Assembly (NCBI RefSeq): GCF_014280235.1
Contig: NZ_CP047940.1
Coordinates: forward strand, 1,178,001-1,242,000
Source: Cyanobium sp. NS01
GTDB taxonomy: Bacteria > Cyanobacteriota > Cyanobacteriia > PCC-6307 > Cyanobiaceae
Direction of reading: 5' to 3'
DNA: 64,000 bases
A program made the translations under genes and the position numbers. Under the pieces are notes generated by a model. It had not been told where the DNA came from. It ran no database searches and worked only from the letters and a program-made list of their open reading frames with translations. Shown piece after piece: positions 16,682 through 25,400 of the stretch. How positions within the stretch are numbered: the stretch's first letter is position 1; every line of letters begins with the position of its first letter.

Positions 16682-17029
16682 TTAGAAGCGCGACATCGCC
16701 GTGATCTTGGCCAGTTTCTGCGTCTCGAGACCGTCGAGTTCGCTGAGGTCAAGCAGGCCATCCTTCACCAGGCTGGCAAACACAAACAGGATGCCCTGCA
16801 GGCGGAAGTCGAAGCGACCTTCCATGGTGTGGCGCTCAATGCTGAGGTAGTCGTGCAGACGCCATACGGTGTCGGCGCTCTCCAACTCCTCCACACTCGC
16901 CCTCACCCTGGCGATCAGCTTGGCGATGGCGCGGCGGTAGGCCCGATCAAAGGCTTCGCGGGCGATTGATTGCTCAGTCTCTGTCCATCCCTCCAGGGTG
17001 GTCTCTATCACGGCAAGCGGTCCGAGCAA
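16682..17029 (-). CDS. frp: Fluorescence recovery protein (FRP)
   Basis: FRP binds the active red form of OCP, detaches it from the phycobilisome and speeds its return to the resting orange form. This 115-residue protein lines up well with Synechocystis Slr1964: WTETEQSIAREAFDRAYRR, then VWRLHDYLSIERHTMEGRF with the conserved Trp, His, Asp and Arg of the OCP-contact surface, and ILFVFASLVKDGLLDLSELDGL. It starts 22 bases inside the end of crtW, so translation is coupled. It is the last gene of the ocp-crtW-frp operon and its presence points to an OCP1-type partner. Confidence 0.93.
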   Translation of the reverse strand: MLGPLAVIETTLEGWTETEQSIAREAFDRAYRRAIAKLIARVRASVEELESADTVWRLHDYLSIERHTMEGRFDFRLQGILFVFASLVKDGLLDLSELDGLETQKLAKITAMSRF

Positions 17030-17784
17030 TTCCTTGTGTCCAAGGATACCGAGCCTGCGTCGCCCGACGCGAGTCGCTGCCGGGGCAGGGCAAACCAGGG
17101 GACGCTGGGCGCCTCATGGTGTTCCCGGTGGTAGCCGAAGTGATAACAGGCCAGTAACGATGCCCAGACCGGCAGATCCAGGCTGGTGGCACCACCGGAG
17201 CCGGAACGCTGCTGGCGATGGGGCAGATAGGTGCCCACCAGGAACAGCTGCAGGGAGCTGAGCAGCAGGGGCAGGGTGCAACAGAGCAGCACGCTGTGGG
17301 CCGCCCTGTCCCAGCCCAGCCCAGCCAGGCTGTGCAGCAGCACGGTGAGCCCCATCCAGCCCACCAACAACCTGGCCATCTGGCTGCTGGAGAGGTAGCC
17401 CCCCATGAAGCGGCCATACCAGCGCAACGGGCCGGCGTGGGGATCCGGGTGGAAGTCCGGGTCTCCAGGAGTCGCTTCCTCGCGGTGATGGCACAGGTGA
17501 TTGCGGTGGCAGCGGCCGTAGGGAAGGGCGGCGTAGAGCCCCAGGCTGGCGGCTCCGAGCCGGTCGTTCCAACGGGGATGTTCCGGCAGCAGAACACCGT
17601 GCATGGCGTCATGTCCCACGATGAACAGGCCCGTCTGGGCCAGGGTGCGGGCCATCACCGCCACGGCGAGCAGGCCCCCAGCCAGCCCCAGCGCGTCAAG
17701 GGCGACCAGGGCGACCAGGCTGAGCAGCCAGCCCAGCACGATCCCAGCGGCGAGAAGCAAGCCCCTGCAACTGGTGCCACTCAC
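17008..17784 (-). CDS. crtW: Beta-carotene ketolase CrtW
   Basis: Adds 4-keto groups to beta-carotene, giving echinenone and canthaxanthin, the pigments bound by OCP. The 258-residue membrane protein belongs to the fatty-acid-desaturase-like ketolases: di-iron His motifs FIVGHDAMHG (near residue 58), RCHRNHLCHHR (near 92) and FGYHREHHEAP (near 217) are complete, between several hydrophobic spans. The gap to ocp is only 10 bases and it overlaps frp. The C-terminal tail after PWFALPRQRL is probably variable. CrtW is preferred to CrtR hydroxylase because of the sequence around the second motif and the operon. Confidence 0.9.
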   Translation of the reverse strand: MSGTSCRGLLLAAGIVLGWLLSLVALVALDALGLAGGLLAVAVMARTLAQTGLFIVGHDAMHGVLLPEHPRWNDRLGAASLGLYAALPYGRCHRNHLCHHREEATPGDPDFHPDPHAGPLRWYGRFMGGYLSSSQMARLLVGWMGLTVLLHSLAGLGWDRAAHSVLLCCTLPLLLSSLQLFLVGTYLPHRQQRSGSGGATSLDLPVWASLLACYHFGYHREHHEAPSVPWFALPRQRLASGDAGSVSLDTRNCSDRLP

Positions 17785-17794
17785 AGCGATGGGC

Positions 17795-18748
17795 TCAAGG
17801 GGCGAACTTCAGCAGCTCAGCCGGTGAGGCCAGCAGGTCGATCGCCACGAAGTAGATCTTGCCCTCGGGATCGAGCAGAAAACGCCAGGCCACGTTCATG
17901 CCCACTCCAGCTCCGAACCAGGGGGTCTGCACCTTGCCGGTGACCTTGATCTGGGTGAAATTGCCGTCGGCGGGCTCGGCGTAGCCCCGCTCAGGCAGCA
18001 GCCGCAGGTTCTGGCAGTCTTCCCGGAAGAAGCGCAGCACGGCATCAGTGCCCACGATGGGCTTCTGGAACGGCGGCTGCAGGGCTCCGTCAGGCAGGAA
18101 GAGCTGGATCAGGTTGTCGAAATCGTTGGCGTTCAACAAGTCCATGTAGCTGTTCACGGTGGGGTTGATCACCCCCTCGATGAACACCTTTTGGCGGCTG
18201 TCTTCGGGCGTGGGGGCCACCACGGGTTCCATCACCCGCTGGCCTTCACCCTTGGCCGGGTCAAAGCCCATGTCCACCACAAAGTTGCGCAGCAGGGTGA
18301 TCTGCTGGCCCTGATCCACTTCCTTGAGCGAGCTCAGGACGGCCACCGCGTTGGCCGAAAGGCTGTATCCCTCGGGAATCGGAGCCACCAGGCCCGCTGC
18401 CATCCACTCGCCAAGCTGATACCAGAAGCCCAGCTTGATGTTCACAGACCAATTCGCATAGGTGCGGCAGATCGGTGAATCCGTGCGGTTGGTGAGATCG
18501 CACATCACCTGGCTCTGCTCGGCGAAATTCATCGCCTTGATTTGATTGAGCACTCCTTCCGCGAACTGCATTCTGGCGGCGCCAGGAGCCGCGATCGTGA
18601 TTGTGCGCCCCATCTCGAGATAGGCGAACCAGATCAGTGCCAGCTGGTCCTCTGCACTCAGGAGACGAAAGCGGGCGGTGATGGCAGGCACCACATCCGC
18701 CTTGAGTGTCTCCGGAAAGATGCTGGTGGCCTTTTCAATTGTGAACAT
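17795..18748 (-). CDS. ocp: Orange carotenoid protein (OCP1-type)
   Basis: A light-activated photoprotective protein that binds a ketocarotenoid and quenches excitation in the phycobilisome core. The 317 residues starting MFTIEKATSIFPE match Synechocystis OCP along the whole length. The N-terminal helical domain contains ALIWFAYLEMGRTIT (carotenoid-contact Tyr), AMNFAEQSQVMCDLTNRT and QQITLLRNFVVDMGF with the linking Arg; the C-terminal NTF2-like domain contains NANDFDNLIQLF, ALQPPFQKPIVG, RFFREDCQNL (salt-bridge Glu) and TPWFGAGVGMNVAWRFLL with the Trp/Tyr pair that hydrogen-bonds the keto group. An ATG 15 bases upstream is in frame but not conserved. It heads the ocp-crtW-frp operon. Confidence 0.97.
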   Translation of the reverse strand: MFTIEKATSIFPETLKADVVPAITARFRLLSAEDQLALIWFAYLEMGRTITIAAPGAARMQFAEGVLNQIKAMNFAEQSQVMCDLTNRTDSPICRTYANWSVNIKLGFWYQLGEWMAAGLVAPIPEGYSLSANAVAVLSSLKEVDQGQQITLLRNFVVDMGFDPAKGEGQRVMEPVVAPTPEDSRQKVFIEGVINPTVNSYMDLLNANDFDNLIQLFLPDGALQPPFQKPIVGTDAVLRFFREDCQNLRLLPERGYAEPADGNFTQIKVTGKVQTPWFGAGVGMNVAWRFLLDPEGKIYFVAIDLLASPAELLKFAP

Positions 18749-18784
18749 GTTGATCACACCCAAAGGTTGCTGTTACCCGGGTCC

Positions 18785-18790
18785 ACCCTA
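18785..18790 (-). promoter_or_regulatory. Candidate -10 box TAGGGT of the ocp operon
   Basis: On the minus strand TAGGGT lies 36 bases before the ocp start, leaving a short leader. The hexamer repeats before other genes here. No convincing -35 box was seen. Confidence 0.3.
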
Positions 18791-18819
18791 GGGCTCCGAG
18801 TGCAACCTTTCAGCCCGGA

Positions 18820-19356
18820 TCAGGCGGGCACCACCGCACAGGCGATACGGGCTCCACCACCCCCAAGCGGCGGCGTGTCGGTGTAAGTGTCCCCGCCGGC
18901 ATGCACGATCAGGGCCTTCGCGGCCAGGTCGCTCACCTGCAGCCGTGGGGCCCGCACCGCCTCGTGGGCCCTGCCATCGGCAGCCACGATCAGGCGGCTC
19001 AGGTCGCCGCGGTGGCCGTTGCCGTTGGGGCCGTCATGGTGGCCGCTGCCGTCCGGATCCCAGTGGCCGCCAGCGCCGAGGCCGGCCACAGGCCCTGCCT
19101 CACCCATGCCAGGCTCACAGCTGCCGAGGGCATGCAGGTGAAAGCCGTGCTCCCCGGGGGGCAGGCCTGCCAGCGCGGGTTGGATCTCCAGGCCCCCGGG
19201 TGTGTCGCGCAGGCTGAGGCTGCCGATCGGATCGCCCACGCCCGTGGCATCAATGCGGCGCAGCTCCAGCTGGAGGTCGGTGGCCAGGGCCGGGGCGGGC
19301 ACCAGCAGCAGCAGGGCCACCAGGCAGGCGAGCATGCCTTGGATCATGACCGGCAT
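18820..19356 (-). CDS. sodC: Cu/Zn superoxide dismutase, exported
   Basis: Converts superoxide to peroxide and oxygen. 178 residues, beginning with a signal peptide (MIQGMLACLVALLLLVPAPALA). The copper ligands appear as HGFHLHALG, and the zinc loop as GAGGHWDPDGSGHHDGPNGNG; the later VHAGGDTYTDTPP carries the last copper His and the electrostatic loop; Cys in GSCEPG and RIACAVV would form the conserved disulfide. Its ATG shares a base with the stop of the hli gene (TGATG), so the two are coupled. Cu/Zn enzymes are not universal in cyanobacteria; this one probably works in the periplasm or lumen. Confidence 0.92.
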   Translation of the reverse strand: MPVMIQGMLACLVALLLLVPAPALATDLQLELRRIDATGVGDPIGSLSLRDTPGGLEIQPALAGLPPGEHGFHLHALGSCEPGMGEAGPVAGLGAGGHWDPDGSGHHDGPNGNGHRGDLSRLIVAADGRAHEAVRAPRLQVSDLAAKALIVHAGGDTYTDTPPLGGGGARIACAVVPA

Positions 19357-19607
19357 CAGCCCAGATACCAGCGCAGCACTGCGGCCAGCTGGCCCACGAT
19401 GCCCTCGCCGCTGAGCCGTTCCCCCACCACGGCGGCCAGGAAGCCGAGCATCGCCACCCGGCCGTTGAGCCGCTCCACGCCGCTGAGGGCAGAGACATTC
19501 CAGGGCCGGTTGGTGGTGAGACCTTCGCCGAAACGCTCCACCGGCTCGTAGCTGAATGCCTCGGAGCCCGCCGGCGGGATGTACTGCTTCATCTTCTCTG
19601 TGACCAT
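19356..19607 (-). CDS. High light inducible (Hli/CAB-like) protein
   Basis: A single-helix relative of the plant light-harvesting proteins, 83 residues starting MVTEKMKQYIPP. The chlorophyll-binding helix ERLNGRVAMLGFLAAVVGE with the ExxNGRxAMxGF motif is near residues 47-65, and the rest (NRPWNVSALSG just before it) also fits the family. It would bind chlorophyll and carotenoid in thylakoids and protect photosystems under excess light. It is coupled to sodC downstream and lies close to the OCP operon, on the same strand. Confidence 0.9.
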   Translation of the reverse strand: MVTEKMKQYIPPAGSEAFSYEPVERFGEGLTTNRPWNVSALSGVERLNGRVAMLGFLAAVVGERLSGEGIVGQLAAVLRWYLG

Positions 19608-19716
19608 GGACTGGACCTGCGCTGGCGAGGAGCCTAGGGCCCATTCCAGTGCGCCAGACCCATTCCCGTGCGCTAGAGGTGGGGCCAACGTGCCTGGCTG
19701 TTCCCCCTTGCCGCCC

Positions 19717-20028
19717 ATGGAACCCCTCAGCAAGCAGCAGATCCTGGCCAGCGGCAGCCTCTGGGTGGCGGTTGTGCTGAACCTGGTGCCGGGGCTCGGC
19801 ACGGGCTACATCTACCAACGGCGCTGGAAGGCCTACTGGATCACCTCAGCCCTGGCCACGGCCTGGTTCGTGGCCGGGGCCCTGCAGGCCCAGGGATTCG
19901 ACCCGGTTCTGCAGCCTGATCTGATGCAACGCAACCAGCTGATCGGCCTAAGTGGGTTTCTTGTGCTGGCCGGCGTCACCGCCTGGGAGGCCGCCGCCGC
20001 TGCAGGCAAGGCCCGCGCTTCTTCCTGA
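19717..20028 (+). CDS. Conserved-looking small membrane protein
   Basis: 103 residues starting MEPLSKQQIL; a longer frame opens at 19579 but reads through the upstream region of hli. Three hydrophobic segments (SLWVAVVLNLVPGLGTGYIY, AYWITSALATAWFVAGAL and LIGLSGFLVLAGVTAWE). The GLGTGYIYQRRW turn resembles small TM2-like proteins, but no assignment is made. Confidence 0.6.
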   Translation: MEPLSKQQILASGSLWVAVVLNLVPGLGTGYIYQRRWKAYWITSALATAWFVAGALQAQGFDPVLQPDLMQRNQLIGLSGFLVLAGVTAWEAAAAAGKARASS

Positions 20029-20047
20029 GGCCGTTCACTCTGAGGCC

Positions 20048-20458
20048 TCAGCCGCTCCCGGCCAGGCCCTCGCTCTCTGGATCCACCGGCAGGCCGCGCC
20101 AGCCGAGGGCGAGGCGCCGGGCCAGCAACAGCCCCGGGTAGAGCATGCGGCTGCGTTGGCTGTCGGCCATCAGCGGGGCCAGCACCCGCAGCAGAGCCGC
20201 GCTGGGTTCCATTCGCGCGCAGATCCAGGCGATTGCCTCCGCGCCATGCCACACCCTGGATCCTTCCAGCACCATGGCACCGTCGCGCAGGTGATAGCCG
20301 CGGGCGCCCAGCTGCCGGCGCAGGGCCGTGTCGGCCCGTCCATCGCGGATCTCGAGGCGGGGGATGCCGCTGCGCAGCTCGCTCAGTTCAGCGAAGTGGC
20401 GGCAGAAGGGACAACCCCCATCGAAGACCAGCACGATCGGGGAGGCTGGCTGTATCAC
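20048..20458 (-). CDS. DCC-family thiol-disulfide oxidoreductase (DUF393)
   Basis: 136 residues from a GTG start giving (M)IQPASPIVLVFDGGCPFC; upstream ATGs in the same frame overlap the hemJ promoter and are rejected. The signature is DGGCPFC, the DxxCxxC of the DCC family, with a thioredoxin-like following part (RSGIPRLEIRDGRAD, GAMVLEGSRVWHGAEAIAW). Such proteins are thought to act in thiol exchange, sometimes fused to vitamin K epoxide reductase-like domains. Specific partner unknown. Divergent from hemJ. Confidence 0.85.
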   Translation of the reverse strand: MIQPASPIVLVFDGGCPFCRHFAELSELRSGIPRLEIRDGRADTALRRQLGARGYHLRDGAMVLEGSRVWHGAEAIAWICARMEPSAALLRVLAPLMADSQRSRMLYPGLLLARRLALGWRGLPVDPESEGLAGSG

Positions 20459-20536
20459 GGCCTGCTCCAGACAGCTTCCATGCTGGCGATCAGCTGACCC
20501 GTTCGGAGGCCACCGGCCGCCGCCGGTGGTGCCCCC

Positions 20537-20542
20537 TACCCT
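20537..20542 (+). promoter_or_regulatory. Candidate -10 box TACCCT of hemJ
   Basis: TACCCT stands 22 bases before the first possible hemJ start, in the divergent gap between hemJ and the DCC gene. It matches the TAxxxT pattern seen upstream of other genes in the window. No clear -35 box. Confidence 0.25.
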
Positions 20543-20564
20543 GAACAAGCCCCACCAGTGCGGC

Positions 20565-21152
20565 ATGTTGCTCGCCATGACCTGGCCTCCTGAGGCCTAC
20601 CTGTGGTTCAAGACCCTCCACATCGTGGGAGTGGTGGTGTGGTTCGCCGGGCTTTTTTATCTGGTGCGGCTGTTCATCTACCACCGTGAGGCGGAGGCGT
20701 TGGAGCCGCCCCTGCAGCAGGCCTTCCACCAGCAATACAGCCTGATGGAGCGGCGCCTGGCCAACATCATCACCACCCCGGGGATGGTCGTGGCGGTGGT
20801 CTGTGCGGTAGGGCTGCTGCTGGTGAATCCCGCCTGGCTGCAGCAGGGCTGGATGCACGCCAAGCTGGGTTTCGTGGTGGCGCTGCTGGCTTACCACGCC
20901 TTCTGCTACCGGCTGATGGGTCAGCTGCAGCGCCAGGACTGCCAGTGGAGCGGCCGCCAGTTGCGGGCCCTGAATGAACTTCCCACCCTGCTGCTGGTGG
21001 TGGTGGTGATGCTGGTGGTGTTCAAGAACCAGTTCCCCACCGGAGCGGCCACCTGGTTCCTGGTGGCCCTGGTGGTGGCCATGGCGGCCTCGATCCAGTT
21101 CTATGCCCGCTGGCGGCGGCTCAGGGCTGAGCAGCTGGCCGGCGGGGCCTGA
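20565..21152 (+). CDS. hemJ: Protoporphyrinogen oxidase HemJ
   Basis: Oxidises protoporphyrinogen IX to protoporphyrin IX in heme and chlorophyll synthesis. Up to 195 residues; a second ATG 12 bases in (MTWPPEAYLWFKTLH) is about as likely. Characteristic stretches are WFKTLHIVGVVVWFAGLFYL, YSLMERRLANIITTPGMVV, WMHAKLGFV and LRALNELPTLLLVVVVMLVVFK, with several membrane spans. Conserved His in FKTLH and in YHAFCYRL fit the proposed heme ligands. It is the HemJ type rather than HemG or HemY, as is usual for cyanobacteria. Confidence 0.95.
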   Translation: MLLAMTWPPEAYLWFKTLHIVGVVVWFAGLFYLVRLFIYHREAEALEPPLQQAFHQQYSLMERRLANIITTPGMVVAVVCAVGLLLVNPAWLQQGWMHAKLGFVVALLAYHAFCYRLMGQLQRQDCQWSGRQLRALNELPTLLLVVVVMLVVFKNQFPTGAATWFLVALVVAMAASIQFYARWRRLRAEQLAGGA

Positions 21153-21160
21153 ACGGGGTG

Positions 21161-21838
21161 ATGGCGATGCGCTCCGGCAGCCTGATTCGATCGCAGCATC
21201 CCCTGGCGGCGGTGCTGGCCGATGTGGAGCCTGGCAGCTGTCCCAGCAAGCTCAACTTTCATTGCCACACCACCTGCAGCGACGGCAGCCTCAGTCCGGG
21301 TGGCCTCGCCGAGCAGGCCCTGGCCATCGGCCTGGAGCACCTGGCCGTCACCGACCACCACGCCCTCGGCTCCTACCCACTGGTGCTTGAGGCGTTTGAG
21401 GCGGCAGAAGCCGCCGGGGTCCGGGCCCCCACCCTCTGGCGGGGCGTTGAGATCAGCTGCCTGCTGGAGGGTTGCCTGGTGCATGTGCTTGCCCTCGGCT
21501 TCGCCGAACAGCACCCCAGCCTGGCGCCCTACCTGCTGGGCCAGGCCGTGGTGGGTCCTGAGTTGCGGGCCGCCGCCGTGGTGGAGGCGATCCATGCCGC
21601 AGGGGGCCTGGCCTTGCTGGCCCATCCGGCCCGTTACCGGCTGCCCTTCCAGCGGCTGATCGCCGCGGCGGCCGAGCTCGGTTTCGATGGCGCTGAGGCC
21701 TGGTACGACTACGGCATGCAGCCCCGCTGGCAGCCCACCCCGCTCGTCTGCGAGGCGATCGCCAGAGACCTGCTGGCCCGGGGCCTATTGATGAGTTGTG
21801 GTACGGATACCCATGGCCTGCACCTCCATGGCCGCTAG
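21161..21838 (+). CDS. PHP-domain metal-dependent phosphoesterase
   Basis: About 225 residues. A GTG directly before and an ATG six bases after are alternative starts. The polymerase-and-histidinol-phosphatase signature is complete: FHCHTTCSDG, AVTDHHALGSY, the glutamate in WRGVEISC, ALLAHPARY and a late CGTDTHG. It resembles the stand-alone phosphoesterases (YciV/TrpH-like) that attack nucleotide 3',5'-bisphosphates or short RNAs. The protein ends soon after the last metal motif, shorter than usual. It follows hemJ by eight bases and is probably co-transcribed. Confidence 0.8.
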   Translation: MAMRSGSLIRSQHPLAAVLADVEPGSCPSKLNFHCHTTCSDGSLSPGGLAEQALAIGLEHLAVTDHHALGSYPLVLEAFEAAEAAGVRAPTLWRGVEISCLLEGCLVHVLALGFAEQHPSLAPYLLGQAVVGPELRAAAVVEAIHAAGGLALLAHPARYRLPFQRLIAAAAELGFDGAEAWYDYGMQPRWQPTPLVCEAIARDLLARGLLMSCGTDTHGLHLHGR

Positions 21839-21841
21839 GGT
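21836..21841 (+). promoter_or_regulatory. Candidate -10 box TAGGGT
   Basis: TAGGGT overlaps the stop codon of the PHP gene and stands 26 bases before the next gene's ATG. Tentative, supported mainly by recurrence of the hexamer elsewhere. Confidence 0.3.
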
Positions 21842-21867
21842 TTGTAGAAGCATTCTCTTGGTAGTCG

Positions 21868-22410
21868 ATGGGTCTGTTTGATCGCCTGTTCTCTTCCGGC
21901 TCCGATGCGAAGAGCGCCCCAGTCACCAAGCGCCAGCCCGCCAAGAAGACGGAGGCCATGTTCCTGGACCCCGACGCCTCCAGCAGCCTGGGCGACGTCA
22001 ACCTGATGAAGCGCTCCAACACCATTCGCCACACCTTCCCAGGCAGCGCCGACAACCCCGGCAACAAGGAGATGGTGGTGGAGGTCTCCTCGATGGAGAC
22101 CAAGCTCGACAGGATGTCCGAAGGCATGCCCGGCGGTGTCGCCTCTGATCAGCGGCTGAACCTCTCCGGAGGCGTGCCCACGCCGGTGAAGAAGACCTTC
22201 CCCCAGCAGATGTCCGCGGCCCAGCTGGACCAGCGCAAGAAGGGCTCCTCCGCCGGGGTGAACGTGCCCGGGGGGCCCGCGGCCATCAAGCAGGAGAAGG
22301 AGGAGGCCGCCGCCGCCAAGACCGCCCAGCCCCAGATCACCCAGCAGCCCACGGGCAAGCCCGGCGCCATCGATCCCTTCCGCCAGATGGTCAAGGACCT
22401 CAACAGCTGA
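21868..22410 (+). CDS. Conserved-looking low-complexity protein
   Basis: 180 residues with a short start MGLFDRLFSSGSDAKSAP, then a mostly polar chain rich in Ser, Gly, Pro, Lys and Gln with few hydrophobic clusters (FLDPDASSSLGDVNLMKRSN, TIRHTFPGSADNP). The sequence looks intrinsically disordered, with a helical Lys/Glu/Ala stretch near 140-155. Repeated QQMSAAQLDQRKKG-like polar segments may be interaction sites. Function not recognised. It ends two bases from the end of convergent cobN. Confidence 0.7.
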   Translation: MGLFDRLFSSGSDAKSAPVTKRQPAKKTEAMFLDPDASSSLGDVNLMKRSNTIRHTFPGSADNPGNKEMVVEVSSMETKLDRMSEGMPGGVASDQRLNLSGGVPTPVKKTFPQQMSAAQLDQRKKGSSAGVNVPGGPAAIKQEKEEAAAAKTAQPQITQQPTGKPGAIDPFRQMVKDLNS

Positions 22411-22412
22411 GC

Positions 22413-25400
22413 TCAGGCCTGCTCGATGCTGGCTTCGCTGCTCAGCACCAACTGCCTGAGGCCGGCGAGCTGGGTGTCGCTGGCCCCCTCCCAGAGGCCG
22501 CGGTGGTGGGCTTCCAGCAGACGTTCGCCCATGTCCCGCAGCGCCCAGGGGTTGTGCTGCTCCAGGAAGGCGCGCACCTCGGGATCCTGCAGCCAGCGCT
22601 CGCAGATCGCTCTGTAGCTCCAGTCCGGCACCCGGCCGGTGCTGGCGTCGTAGGCGAACAGGTAGTCGAGGCTGGCGGCCATCTCGAAGCCGCCCTTGTA
22701 GCCGTGCTGGCGCATGGCGTCGATCCAGCGGGGGTTGAGCACCCGGCTGCGCAGCACCTTGTCGAACTCCTTCTCCAGCCGGTGCAGGCGGGGGCGTGAG
22801 CTGCGCGAGTGGTCGCCGAACCAGAGTGCCGGCGCCCGGCCCTGCAGGCCTTCGGCAGCGGCGCTGAGGCCCCCCTGGAACTGGTAGTAATCATCGGAGT
22901 CGAGCAGGTCGTGCTCGCGGTTGTCCTGGTTGTGCAGCACCACCTGCACGGCCCGCAGCCGCTGCTCCAGGCCACCCCGGTCTGGGCTGGCCAGCAGGCC
23001 AGCAGCTGGGGCCCCGCCTGATGTGCCGTCTGCGGGGCCATAGCGCCAGCTGCTCCAGGCCAGGAAGGCCTCCCCCAGCTCGGCCCGCTGCTCCCAGGCC
23101 CCGCTGTCGATCAGGCCCTGCAGGCCGGCGCCGTAGGCCCCCGGGGCGGAGCCGTACACCCGGGCGCTGTGGCCCTCGCGCCGGGCCGCCTCCGCCAGGG
23201 GGTTGGCGCTGCCGTCCTCATCCAGGCCGGCCACCAGGGCCGTGGCCCGGTTGACCCAGGCCACCAGCTGGGGGAAGGCGTCGCGGAAGAGGCCTGAGAT
23301 GCGCAGGGTGACATCCACCCGGGGGCGCCCCAGCAGGGACAGGGGAATCACCTCCACATCCACCAGCCGGCGGCTGGGGCCGTCCCAGACCGGCCGCACC
23401 CCGAGCAGGGCCAGGGCCTGGGCGATGTCCTCGCCGCCGTTGCGCATCGTGCTGGTGCCCCACACCGAAAGGGCGAGCTGGCGCAGGGGCTCCCCCTCGT
23501 CCTGGAGGTGCAGTTCGAGCAACAGCTCAGCGCTGCGGCGGCCCAGGTCCCAGGCGGCCTCGGTGGGCAGGCCGCGCAGATCCACCGAGTAGAAATTGCG
23601 GCCGGTGGGCAGCAGGTCGGGCCGGCCGCGGGTGGGGGCGCCGGCCGGGCCCGCGGCGATGCGCTCGCCGGCGATGCCCCCCAGGAAGGCCTGCTTCTCC
23701 GCGTCGGCGCAGGCCAGCAGGCGTGGCAGGAGTTGCTGGCGCAGGTGCTGCAGGGTCGCCTGAGTGCTCTCACCGATCACGAGGACCCCCACCGCTGTCT
23801 GGGGTGCCTCCTTGCCGCGGTTGGGCGAATCGTCCAGCTCCCGTTGGCAGAGCTCCAGGGCGTGCTCCTCCAGCCAGGCCACCGCATCGCCCACGCTTCT
23901 CAGGGCCGTGGCGTTGCCGGCAGCGCGGGCCAGCAGGCGCTGGCGGTCACCGGTGGACAGGGGCAGCTCTTCGGTGTCGGCCCAGGGATCGAGCTCCAGG
24001 CCCAGGTCCCTCGCCAGGGCCTGGGTGAGGCCCGCCACCCCCGCCTGGGGGGGCCTGGCCAGGCAGAGCAGCAGCTCCGCCAGGGGCGCCTCGGCGGGGA
24101 GCTGGCCGTAGGTGTGCAGCCCCAGGCGGATCTGGGCCTCCTTCAGCTCGCACAGGTAGCCGTCCGCAGCCTCCAGCCGAGCCTCCAGCTCCGCCTCCCT
24201 GCGCTCCTCCACGTTCCCCAGGGGCAGCTCCAGGGACTGCAGCCGCTGCAGCAGCGTGGCCCTTAGCGGTACGCGTCGCTCGCTGCCCAGCTGGCAGGCC
24301 TCCCAGTACTCATCCAGCAGGGCCTCCAGCTGCTGCAGCTCACCGTGCAGGCCGGCCCGGCCCAGGGGCGGGGTGAGGTGGTCGAGGATCACTGCCTGGC
24401 TGCGGCGTTTGGCCTGGGATCCCTCGCCGGGGTCGTTGACGATGAAGGGATAGAGGTGGGGCATCGGCCCCAGGGCCCACTCCGGGTAGCACTGATTCGA
24501 GAGGCCCAGGCCCTTGCCGGGCAGCCATTCCAGGTTGCCGTGCTTGCCCACATGCACCACCACATGGGCGCCGAAAAGCTCCCGCAACCAGAGGTACTGG
24601 GCCAGGTAGGCGTGGGTGGGCGGCAGATCGGGAGAGTGATAGCAGAGGCTGGGGTCGCGGTCGTAGCCGCGCTCGGGCTGGATCAGCACCACCACGTGGC
24701 CGAAGCGCAGCCCCCGGATCGGAAAGGCCAGCCGCCCGTGGCGACCCGGCACCAGGCCGGCGTCCTGGCCGGGTGGCCCCCACACCGCCTCCAGCCGATT
24801 GCGGCCCTCAACCGGCAGCTCGCCATACCAGGCCTCGTAGTGCTCCAACGGCAACTGGTCGAGGGCGGGGCGGTGGCCGCTCTCGGCGTCGTTGGTGAGG
24901 CCTGCCAGCAGCTGCTGGATCAGGGCGTCACCGTCCTCGGGCAGGGGGCCGTCACCAAGGCTGAGGCCCGCGTCCCGCAACCAGCGCAGCATCAGGGCGG
25001 TGGAGGCCGGTGTGTCCAGCCCCACGCCATTGGCCAGGCGGCTGTTGCGGGTGGGGTAGTTGGCCAGCACCAGGGCCACATGGCGCTCCTGGGGCGCGGT
25101 GCGACGCAGCGTCACCCAGCGGGCCGTGAGGGCGGCGATCCAGTCGAGCCGTTCCGGGTCCGGGTGGTACCCCTGCAGGGCGGAGGCCAGCTGCTCACTG
25201 GCCCGGCGCGTCTGCTTGAAGGCCCCCACCCGGGTGGTGATGCGGCCGTCCAGCTCCGGCAGTGCCACCTGCAGAGTGAGATCGGTGGGGGCCAGGCCGA
25301 TGCTGCTGGCCTGCCAGTCCTGGCGCGGCCGGCTGCTGCAGAGCAGCTGCAGCACCGGCACGGCCAGGGCCTCCCACAGCGGCGCGCCCAGGCCGGCCTC

